A stretch of DNA of 64,000 bases from Phymorhynchus buccinoides. Lineage: Eukaryota; Mollusca; Gastropoda; Neogastropoda; Raphitomidae. Below are positions 55,801-64,000 of this stretch, piece by piece. Each line of letters begins with the position of its first letter. Position 1 is the first letter of the stretch. Made by a program: the position numbers and the translations under genes. The DNA lies in the NCBI GenBank assembly GCA_017654935.2, contig CM065698.1, forward strand, positions 45,245,122 to 45,309,121, given 5' to 3'. The notes under the pieces were generated by a model, which saw nothing but the letters and a program-made list of their open reading frames with translations, did no database searches and had not been told where the DNA came from.

Positions 55801-58800
55801 TTGTTGTTGTCACTGTTGTTTTGTAATGTTGATGTGGTTGTTGTTGTCACTGTTGTTTTTGTAATGTTGATGTGGTTGTTGTCACTGTTGTTTTGTAATG
55901 TTGATGTGGTTGTTGCTGTCACTGTTGTTTTGTAATGTTGATGTGGTTGTTGTCACTGTTGTTTTGTAATGTTGATGTGGTTGTTGTTGTCACTGTTGTT
56001 TTGTAATGTTGATGTGGTTGTTGTTATTGTCACTGTTGTTTTGTAATGTTGATGTGGTTGTTGTTGTCACTGTTGTTTTTGTAATGTTGATGTGGTTGTT
56101 GTTGTCACTGTTGTTTTGTCATGTTGATGTGGTTGTTGTTGTCACTGTTGTTTTGTAATGTTGATGTGGTTGTTATTGTCACTGTTGTTTTGTAATGTTG
56201 ATGTGGTTGTTGTCACTGTTGTTTTGTCATGTTGATGTGGTTGTTGTTGTCACTGTTGTTTTGTAATGTTGATGTGGTTGTTGTCACTGTTGTTTTGTAA
56301 TGTTGATGTGGTTGTTGTTGTCACTGTTGTTTTGTAATGTTGATGTGGTTGTTGTTGTCACTGTTGTTTTGTAATGTTGATGTGGTTGTTGTTGTCACTG
56401 TTGTTTTGTAATGTTGATGTGGTTGTTGTTGTCACTGTTGTTTTGTAATGTTGATGTGGTTGTTGTTATTGTCACTGTTGTTTTGTAATGTTGATGTGGT
56501 TGTTGTCACTGTTGTTTTGTCATGTTGATGTGGTTGTTGTTGTCACTGTTGTTTTGTAATGTTGTGGTTGTTGTTGTCACTGTTGTTTTGTAATGTTGAT
56601 GTGGTTGTTGTCACTGTTGTTTTGTAATGTTGATGTGGTTGTTGTTGTCACTGTTGTTTTGTAATGTTGATGTGGTTGTTGTTGTCACTGTTGTTTTGTA
56701 ATGTTGATGTGGTTGTTGTTATTGTCACTGTTGTTTTGTGTTGATGTGGTTGTTATTGTCACTGTTGTTTTGTAATGTTGATGTGGTTGTTGTCACTGTT
56801 GTTTTGTAATGTTGATGTGGTTGTTGTTGTCACTGTTGTTTTGTAATGTTGATGTGGTTGTTGTCACTGTTGTTTTGTAATGTTGATGTGGTTGTTGTTA
56901 TTGTCACTGTTGTTTTGTAATGTTGATGTGGTTGTTGTCACTGTTGTTTTGTAATGTTGATGTGGTTGTTATTGTCACTGTTGTTTTGTAATGTTGATGT
57001 GGTTGTTGTTATTGTCACTGTTGTTTTGTGTTGATGTGGTTGTTGTCACTGTTGTTTTGTAATGTTGATGTGGTTGTTGTTGTCACTGTTGTTTTGTAAT
57101 GTTGATGTGGTTGTTGTTGTCACTGTTGTTTTGTAATGTTGATGTGGTTGTTGTCACTGTTGTTTTGTAATGTTGATGTGGTTGTTGTTGTCACTGTTGT
57201 TTTGTAATGTTGATGTGGTTGTTGTATTGTCACTGTTGTTTTGTAATGTTGATGTGGTTGTTGTTGTCACTGTTGTTTTGTAATGTTGATGTGGTTGTTA
57301 TTGTCACTGTTGTTTTGTAATGTTGATGTGGTTGTTGTTGTCACTGTTGTTTTGTAATGTTGATGTGGTTGTTGTTGTCACTGTTGTTTTGTAATGTTGA
57401 TGTGGTTGTTATTGTCACTGTTGTTTTGTAATGTTGATGTGGTTGTTGTTGTCACTGTTGTTTTGTAATGTTGATGTGGTTGTTGTTGTCACTGTTGTTT
57501 TGTAATGTTGATGTGGTTGTTGTTGTCACTGTTGTTTTTGTAATGTTGATGTTTGTTGTTGTCACTGTTGTTTTGTAATGTTGATGTGGTTGTTGTTGTC
57601 ACTGTTGTTTTGTAATGTTGATGTGGTTGTTGTTGTTGTTGTCACTGTTGTTTTGTAATGTTGATGTGGTTGTTGTCACTGTTGTTTTGTAATGTTGATG
57701 TGGTTGTTGTTGTCACTGTTGTTTTGTAATGTTGATGTGGTTGTTGTTGTCACTGTTGTTTTGTAATGTTGATGTGGTTGTTGTCACTGTTGTTTTGTAA
57801 TGTTGATGTGGTTGTTGTTGTCACTGTTGTTTTGTAATGTTGTTGTGGTTGTTGTTGTTGTTGTCACTGTTGTTTTGTAATGTTGATGTGGTTGTTGTCA
57901 CTGTTGTTTTGTAATGTTGATGTGGTTGTTGTCACTGTTGTTTTTGTAATGTTGATGTGGTGGTTGTTATTGTCACTGTTGTTTTTGTAATGTTGATGTG
58001 TTGTTATTGTCACTGTTGTTTTGTAATGTTGATGTGGTTGTTGTTGTTGTCACTGTTGTTTTGTAATGTTGATGTGGTTGTTGTCACTGTTGTTTTGTAA
58101 TGTTGATGTGGTTGTTGTTGTCACTGTTGTTTTGTAATGTTGATGTGGTTGTTGTCACTGTTGTTTTGTAATGTTGATGTGGTTGTTGTCACTGTTGTTT
58201 TGTAATGTTGATGTGGTTGTTGTTGTTGTCACTGTTGTTTTGTAATGTTGATGTGGTTGTTGTTGTCACTGTTGTTTTGTAATGTTGATGTGGTTGTTGT
58301 TGTCACTGTTGTTTTGTAATGTTGATGTGGTTGTTGTTGTCACTGTTGTGTTGTAATGTTGATGTGGTTGTTGTTGTCACTGTTGTTTTGTAATGTTGAT
58401 GTGGTTGTTGTCACTGTTGTTTTGTAATGTTGATGTGGTTGTTGTTGTCACTGTTGTTTTGTCATGTTGATGTGGTTGTTGTTTTGTCATGTTGATGTGG
58501 TTGTTGTTGTCACTGTTGTTTTGTAATGTTGATGTGGTTGTTGTTGTCACTGTTGTTTTGTGTTGATGTGGTTGTGGTTGTCACTGTTGTTTTGTAATGT
58601 TGATGTGGTTGTTGTTGTCACTGTTGTTTTGTGTTGATGTGGTTGTGGTTGTCACTGTTGTTTTGTAATGTTGATGTGGTTGTTGTTGTCACTGTTGTTT
58701 TGTAATGTTGATGTGGTTGTTGTTGTCACTGTTGTTTTGTGTTGATGTGGTTGTTGTTATCACTGTTGTTTTGTAATGTTGATGTGGTTGTTGTTGTCAC

Positions 58801-59135
58801 TGTTGTTTTGTGTTGATGTGGTTGTGGTTGTCACTGTTGTTTTGTAATGTTGATGTGGTTGTTGTTGTCACTGTTGTTTTGTAATGTTGATGTGGTTGTT
58901 GTTGTCACTGTTGTTTTGTAATGTTGATGTGGTTGTTGTTGTCACTGTTGTTTTGTAATGTTGATGTGGTTGTTATTGTCACTGTTGTTTTGTAATGTTG
59001 ATGTGGTTGTTGTCACTGTTGTTTTGTAATGTTGATGTGGTTGTTGTTGTCACTGTTGTTTTGTAATGTTGATGTGGTTGTTGTCAGTTGTTTTGTAAGG
59101 TTGATGTGGTTGTTGTTATTGTCACTGTTTCTGTT
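52895..59135 (+). repeat. 37-bp GT-rich minisatellite, ~6.2 kb
   Basis: About 170 units of GTCACTGTTGTTTTGTAATG then TTGATGTGGTTGTTGTT. The usual unit is 37 bp; frequent variants are 34 and 40 bp (loss or gain of GTT or ATT) and loss of AAT (GTTTTGTGTTGATG). Less often there is one extra T. The + strand has almost no C and few A. Because 37 is not a multiple of three, ORFs are limited and meaningless. Confidence 0.96.
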
Positions 59136-59755
59136 TTGTAATGAAAAAACAAACATACAAACAAAACCTTCTCTTTAGATAATACTTGTACTAATAAGTA
59201 ATATTAAGAATACTGCTATCGGTGATATATTATTAAGTTTGAGAAACAGATGATTTTTGGATTTTTTTCTTCATATTACCTATGATCAACTGCATTTTTG
59301 TATTTGTCCCATTTTGATTTTGCGCTGATTTCATTTATACATACATGTATGAAAAATGGGATGAAAAAGTGAGTGAAATCAGGAATTGTGGAATGAATGA
59401 AGAAAAGGAATAAAACATTGTTGAATACAAAAAAAAATCCAAAGCCATTCTTTACGAAAACCTGTCTTGATATAACATCATGAGGTCTATATAATTAATT
59501 ATTATCAACAAAAACTAACTTGTCTTCGTCTACACGAGTCAGCAAAAGAAAAAAACCGGATATAACCAAACCAATTCATAAGAAACAGCCTGGGAAGGTT
59601 TTTATTTTTATTTTCGTCTGTGTGCGTGTATGCACACCAAAACCCCCAATTTATTTGGGATCAATTTCTAAAAACAGCATTAGTCTTGAACGGAAAAATA
59701 AACCAATTGTAGGCCTAATTGTTTAAAAACACATCTTCTTCTTCTCTTCAGGGCC
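59136..59755. other. No gene recognised
   Basis: AT-rich flank. It ends in a pyrimidine tract, CATCTTCTTCTTCTCTTCAG, a strong acceptor-like sequence (see next entry). Confidence 0.45.
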
Positions 59756-59916
59756 CACGGTCAGTTACCATTCTGGCTCCTTTGGAGGGGAAAAAAAGAC
59801 TGAACAAGTGCAACGCTGAGCGGCTGCAAAGTCCCATCGCAGCATCGCCGAGCTACTCCGAAATCGGAATGTGTCGGCTGTACACATACATAAAAACGCA
59901 TCAAAACAGCACGTAA
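59756..59916 (+). other. Candidate exon after a strong acceptor
   Basis: After TCTTCTTCTCTTCAG (AG at 59750-59751) an open frame reads GPRSVTILAPLEGKKRLNK, then CNAERLQSPIAASPSYSE and IGMCRLYTY, ending at TAA (59914-59916). It is locally GC-rich compared with its flanks. I recognise no domain and see no partner exon. It may be a terminal exon or a chance ORF. Confidence 0.25.
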
Positions 59917-59948
59917 CTACATAAAAACGCATCAAAACAGCACGTAAC
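59887..59948 (+). repeat. 31-bp tandem duplication
   Basis: TACATAAAAACGCATCAAAA plus CAGCACGTAAC occurs twice in a row. Confidence 0.85.
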
Positions 59949-60119
59949 TGAATAGTTTTTTATATATAGCATTGGGGTTCGGACCCGTGATTTGAGCGTG
60001 CGCGATCATGCGCACACGAGCGCACAGAAAACTTCATGACAACTGTGTTATAGACCATTCATCAAGAAATGTTGTAAAAAAAGCTGCATTGAAATACATG
60101 CACAACTTCGCGAGATATT

Positions 60120-60340
60120 AGCGATTATGTGTTTTGGGGTTTGAATCCCGTAACTGACGCGACCTTGACCTTAATGTAAAACTAAGTACATCAGTGGATA
60201 GCTTGCATCTTGGCAAACTAGTATGCCAAATTTGATGATGATAGACTGAATAGTTTTCGAGAAAAACGGACGAATAGCCGGACGGACACCGGACGGACGG
60301 ACGGACACCGGACGGACCAGACAGAAACAACAGTTCCCGA
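60120..60340. repeat. Dispersed repeat with (GGAC)n tail
   Basis: The sequence around CCAAATTTGATGATGATAGA and GTTTTCGAGAAAAACGGACG is followed by GGACGGACGGAC-type repeats (60275-60320). It resembles the 3' end of a non-autonomous element with a simple-repeat tail. Confidence 0.5.
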
Positions 60341-60474
60341 ACCTTCGGCTCGTGGACTAAGAATGGGGGGGCCGGTCTGTTCTTTACTGAGGACATGCCT
60401 GCTTAATTAATATTGAAGGGACAGAGAGGGGGGAGGGGAAGCTGAGGGGGGGAGGGGGAATGGGCGCTTGATGG

Positions 60475-61198
60475 ATTATTGTTGGTCCTGCACCACTAAC
60501 GCACAGGGGGCGTCAACAGTGAAGGTGTCGAGGGTGTCCTGCAGCAGGTCATTCCACTCCAATATTGGCCGATATTTGGTGCGTCAATGGATGCGTTGGA
60601 ACTGGAGATGGTGTCCACGCCGTTGCCGATGTGGAAGTAGTACCAGCTTTGCATGTATGCCGGGACAGTGAACAGCGTCGGAGCTGATTTTGTTCAGCAT
60701 GGAGAGCCTGGTCCTCTGCCGTCTGCTCTCCAGCGTTTCCCAGCCTAGCTTGTCCAGCATGCTGCTCACACTAGACGTCGGCCTATACTGATTCAGCACA
60801 AAGCGAGCTGCCCTGCGCTGGACCGCTTCCAGCTTGCCAATGCTCCCAGACGGCGCATGCATATTCAAGCAAGGGACGTACAAAGGCTTTGTAAGCCCGT
60901 TCCTTGATACTGGTGCTGCTGATCTTCAGATTGTGTCTTAGGAATCCCAGGGTCTTGTTGGCTTTAGCACTGATGTTGTTGACGTGTGAGTCCCAGGTGA
61001 TCTCCCTGTACTGTAGATACTGACTCCGAGATACTTGACCTCCCTCACATCCTCAAGGGTATGTCCGTGCAGAACGTATGAGAATTGAAGGGGGCTCCTG
61101 CTCTGGGTGATTTGGATGGCCAGGCACTTGGCAGGATGAATCTTCATGCTCCAGATCTTCTCCCAAACCGCAAGGCAGTGGAGGTCTTCTTGTAGCAA
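60475..61198 (-). mobile_element. Jockey/CR1-like LINE, C-terminal RT remnant
   Basis: Minus-strand reading begins LQEDLHCLAVWEKIWSMKI and HPAKCLAIQITQSRSPLQF (RT block around the K of the thumb), then HTLEDVREVKYLGVSIYS. After frame breaks between about 60880 and 60990 it resumes with GKLEAVQRRAARFVLNQYRP, LGWETLESRRQRTRLSMLNK and EWNDLLQD. The FADD-containing palm, endonuclease and ORF1 are missing. The right edge abuts a + strand LINE piece at 61196. Non-functional. Confidence 0.82.
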
Positions 61199-61372
61199 AG
61201 CAAAAACAAAATATTTTCAAATTTTAATTTGTTCATCACAAAATCCAAAATTGGTCTGGAAAGCCATTCACATGTTGCCTATTGCTAACTCCAACAATCA
61301 CAATCCAATAAACGAAATATCGCCTGATGACATTAACCTTCATTTTACTAACGTTGCTAACAACATAATTTT
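61196..61372 (+). mobile_element. LINE fragment, left half (interrupted by BEL/Pao)
   Basis: The + frame AKTKYFQILICSSQNPKLVW then NEISPDDINLHFTNVANNI belongs to the spacer between endonuclease and RT of a non-LTR element. It breaks off exactly where the BEL/Pao LTR starts and appears to resume at 63757. Confidence 0.7.
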
Positions 61373-61440
61373 TGTTCAATCGTTCAGCTTTCCAACAACA
61401 CGCGAAGAGCTGCTTTGAAAGTTCAATAGCACAAGTTTAT
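61373..61440 (-). mobile_element. BEL/Pao 3' LTR remnant
   Basis: TGTTCA..TTCAGCTTTCCAAC through ACAAGTTTAT matches the LTR at 63616-63686. It is joined directly to internal coding sequence at 61441, so the rest of the LTR, the RT/RNase H/integrase region and the polypurine tract are deleted. Confidence 0.8.
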
Positions 61441-63484
61441 GCCAGCTTCTTGTTGTCAAGAAGGGTGTGTCTATCCTCCTCACGTTTCCATGGGAGAGAC
61501 ACTGTATACCTCCCTTCATGAAACTGAATACCCTTGTTGAACTGCTCCAACACAGGATCAGCCACAGGAGGCTGTTTTTCACAGATGCCCACTGACTCCA
61601 AATCCCAAAAGTTTTTCAGTCCGGCCTCTGAAACCTCCGTGCAGAACAGCTGATGAGTGACCCTCACCTGATACGTCACCGAACCTGCAACTGGCAAGCA
61701 CCCCGACAAGACCCAGCCAAAGACAGACTTCTGTGCCACCAAACTCTGAGACAGAAACTTCATCTCACTCGACATCAGCTTCAGTATGCATCCAGACCCC
61801 CAAGGATGTCCACCTTCACCTTCTGACCTTCTGGAACTGACACGAATCCACAATCACCACCGAAGGATGACAACACACTCCTAGGGACAGAGGGCTGATA
61901 CACAGGGACACAAATAGTGGGGATCTCGGTCACCTTCAACCTCACTTCACTACCATTCCCTAGCAGCTGCACATTGTAGGAGTTTCTTTCTTGGACCCTA
62001 CTGACACTATCCGATCCGAAGGCAGCATAGGCAAGAGCCTGAGACTCCACCCACTCCAGGCCAACCTTGTCCACAAGATCTTTAGAAATGTAGGATCTGT
62101 CTGATCCAGTGTCAAACAGAATGACTGCCTCAGTAGCCCCACCCTGATCTTTGGCCTTAACTCGAATGGTCTGCATCAAAACCTGAGCCTGACCAGAATC
62201 TTTAACAGTGTTGACACCAGACACTAATCCAACACTGGACTGACCTGAGTTTGACACTGCTGGGCGCTGGTGTGAGTCAGTGTGTTCTGTCGAGTTAGAA
62301 TCATGGGATTCCCCAGGGGGACGCAACAGGGCATGATGCTTGCCCTTACACTTAGCACATTTGGCCTTGCCCTTGCGATAATAGTGTCCTTTCACCGTCG
62401 TCAAACATCTGAAACAGGATCCTGCTGCCTTGAGTTTTGACCGTCTCTCATCTGGTGCAGCCCTCGGAAGGATGAAGCAGCACGCCATCGGATGACCCGA
62501 GCGGTGGCACAGCTCACAGGCACGACGATGGGTTGAAGCAGCGTACAGAGCGGCGGCGGTAGGTGTGGAGTCCCTCGGCACCTCGTTAGCGCGATTGAAG
62601 GTCTGCGACCGCTCCCTCCTTTCTATCTCTTTCCTCAGGAACTCCATGAGGAAAGGAAGGTCGCGTTCATGGGTTTCGCCGTCACGGGCCCACTCGAGGC
62701 GTAGGTCTTGTGGTAGTCGGGACAGGATCAGAGGAGTGAGAATGACCCCGTATTGCTCGCCAGAAATTCCCAAGGCTTCCAAGCTCCGGATATGTGCTTG
62801 GAGTCGATTGTACGTGCCCCACAGTTCATCAGTTGTTGGTTTCGGCGGTAACTCCAACACAAGCAGTTCTCAAACGTGCGATAAGATAATGCGCTCCGGC
62901 CTCCCGAATCTTCGTTGAAGCAGTTTGCATGCAGTTTGGTAGTTGGCCGCCTTGAGCGACAGTCCCTGGATGGCGGCTCTCGCTTCTCCCTCCAAAAGTG
63001 ACTGAAGGTACGTAAACTTGGTGGCTTCAGGTAATTCACTTTTGTCTACTACAACTTCGAACTGTTCCCAGAAACCAGTCCACTCTTGAATGTTCCCCTT
63101 GAAGGTAGGTAACTCCAGCTTCGGCAGCTTCGCCTCCACTGTCGATACGCTTTCTTGGGCGCCTTGACTCTCACCCTCTCCTGCCACTTTGGTCAGAACC
63201 TTCATTGCAGCGAGTCTGCATTTCCTGGCCTTCTCTCTAAAAACAGAAGCTTCTTCGATATCTGCATCCAAGTCTTTCTCTGGTAAGGCCAACTCCACAG
63301 TTGTTTGTGCCTGGTCAAGACTATTGAGTCTCTCACCGAATTCTCCAAGTGCCTCTCTAGTAATAGCCTCCTCATCTTTCTCTTCTTCCTGGCACAAACT
63401 GTCCAACTTCTTGCACGCACGTGTCAGCCACCCCCTTGCAGCTACTCTCGATCGCAGTCTCTGCTCCAAATCCGGCACAGACAT
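61441..63484 (-). mobile_element. BEL/Pao gag-pro remnant
   Basis: Minus strand from ATG at 63484 (MSVPDLEQRL). Domains in order: a coiled-coil-like N-terminus; DUF1759-type gag (LPKLELPTFKGNIQEW, FTYLQSLLEGEARAAI, LLQRRFGRPERI); two Cys/His knuckle-like groups (CELCHRSGHPMAC, CFRCL); and a DUF1758-type retropepsin with catalytic DTG (VILFDTGSDRSYIS). Breaks: TGA at 62870-62872 inside gag, and a one-base loss near 61784 after GGLDAY. The frame then runs to 61441 (LESVGI, GRYTVSLPWK), stopping just before the RT. RT, RNase H and integrase are absent. This organisation is diagnostic of BEL/Pao. Non-functional deletion derivative. Confidence 0.9.
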
Positions 63485-63594
63485 CTTGACCAACTACACT
63501 CAGTAACTGCACACTTGCCACTTGGCTAGAACTTTCAATTGATTTCACTGAAACAAGTCCACACAGGATCACTAACCACTTGGCTTTGTTCTTT

Positions 63595-63611
63595 CCCGGG
63601 TCTCGGCACCA
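63595..63611 (-). other. Primer-binding site of the BEL/Pao element
   Basis: On the minus strand TGGTGCCGAGACCCGGG starts four bases inside the LTR end. The leading TGG complements a tRNA CCA end. The priming tRNA is not identified. Confidence 0.75.
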
Positions 63612-63615
63612 ATAA

Positions 63616-63754
63616 TGTTCAGGAATCATTCAGCTTTCCAACAACACGCGAAGAGCTGCTTTGAAAGTTCAATAGCACAAGTTTATTCCAAGTATCATGG
63701 CGTCTGCCGCGTGTCTGTCTGCAGAGAGTATTACAAAGCATCATGGGTACAACA
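63616..63754 (-). mobile_element. BEL/Pao 5' LTR
   Basis: In the element's own orientation it runs from about TGTTGTACCCATGATGCTTT to ...GAATGATTCCTGAACA. It shares ~60 bp with the 3' remnant at 61373-61440. The outer boundary is inferred from the TG...CA rule and from where LINE sequence resumes. No exact target duplication could be read. Confidence 0.65.
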
Positions 63755-63756
63755 TC

Positions 63757-64000
63757 TTTTTACAGAAACCAAAAAATGGTCCTAGACCAGCAATCTATAA
63801 CAATTTTAAATGACAAATCCAACCAAAATGATTTATCAGTTCTGCAAGAATTCTGTCGATCAGAGAACATTATTTCAACCTTCACCATTCCGCCCATTTC
63901 AGTCAGCGAAGTACTTTTCGAACGTTTTACATTTAAAACAGTCAGGGAGTCGAGATTTAGATGGAATGGATGGGAAAATACTGAAAACCGCATCATTTGC
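63757..64000 (+). mobile_element. LINE fragment, right half
   Basis: The + frame includes NDLSVLQEFCRSENIISTF and TIPPISVSEV. After a frameshift near 63930 it gives SGSRDLDGMDGKILKTASF, an RT-entry motif of non-LTR elements. It continues from 61196-61372 once the BEL/Pao insertion is removed, and runs off the window. Confidence 0.72.

Overview
The window is eukaryotic, repeat-rich DNA from an animal, most likely a marine mollusc (gastropod-like). That guess rests on intron-split metazoan genes, tRNA-headed SINEs, many foldback MITEs, degraded non-LTR retrotransposons, a BEL/Pao element and long (CT)n tracts; no single marker names the species. There are no bacterial genes, operons or CRISPR arrays.

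The only host gene I can name is the 3' half of a Polyhomeotic-like (PHC, Polycomb PRC1) gene on the + strand. Its best copy has four exons: A 24023-24181 (FCS zinc finger), B 25734-25840, C 26651-26779 (acidic/Ser-Pro linker) and D 29036-29290 (SAM domain and stop). Splice phases agree at every junction. Exons upstream of A are not in this window.

Bases 1 to about 34085 are three copies of one ~11 kb segment in the order direct, inverted, direct, with turnarounds near 11772 and 22450. Copy 3 (22451-34085) is clean. Copy 1 is peppered with small indels. Copy 2 is noisy, lacks exons A and B, and carries about 1 kb found in neither other copy. It is either a real inverted triplication or, more likely, an assembly product made from unpolished reads or a second haplotype.

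Three of the four exons lie directly behind a tandem array: a 29-bp minisatellite before A, a 96-bp triplication of the splice acceptor plus exon start before C, and 13 acceptors at about 41-bp spacing before D. A 42-bp array at 34.3-35.1 kb has the same form. I consider these acceptor-anchored arrays the most interesting biology here, because acceptor choice would decide whether the protein gets its SAM domain.

From 34 to 64 kb I find no confident host gene. It holds the 42-bp minisatellite, MITEs, a 1.6-kb foldback (39.7-41.35 kb), two near-perfect palindromes (41849-42068 and 42753-42894), a 5'-truncated LINE (45.9-47.4 kb), an L1/Tx1-like LINE (50.4-52.4 kb), a 6.2-kb GT-rich 37-bp minisatellite (52.9-59.1 kb), a jockey/CR1-like LINE remnant on the minus strand (60.5-61.2 kb), and a BEL/Pao deletion derivative (61.37-63.75 kb, minus) inserted into another LINE on the + strand.
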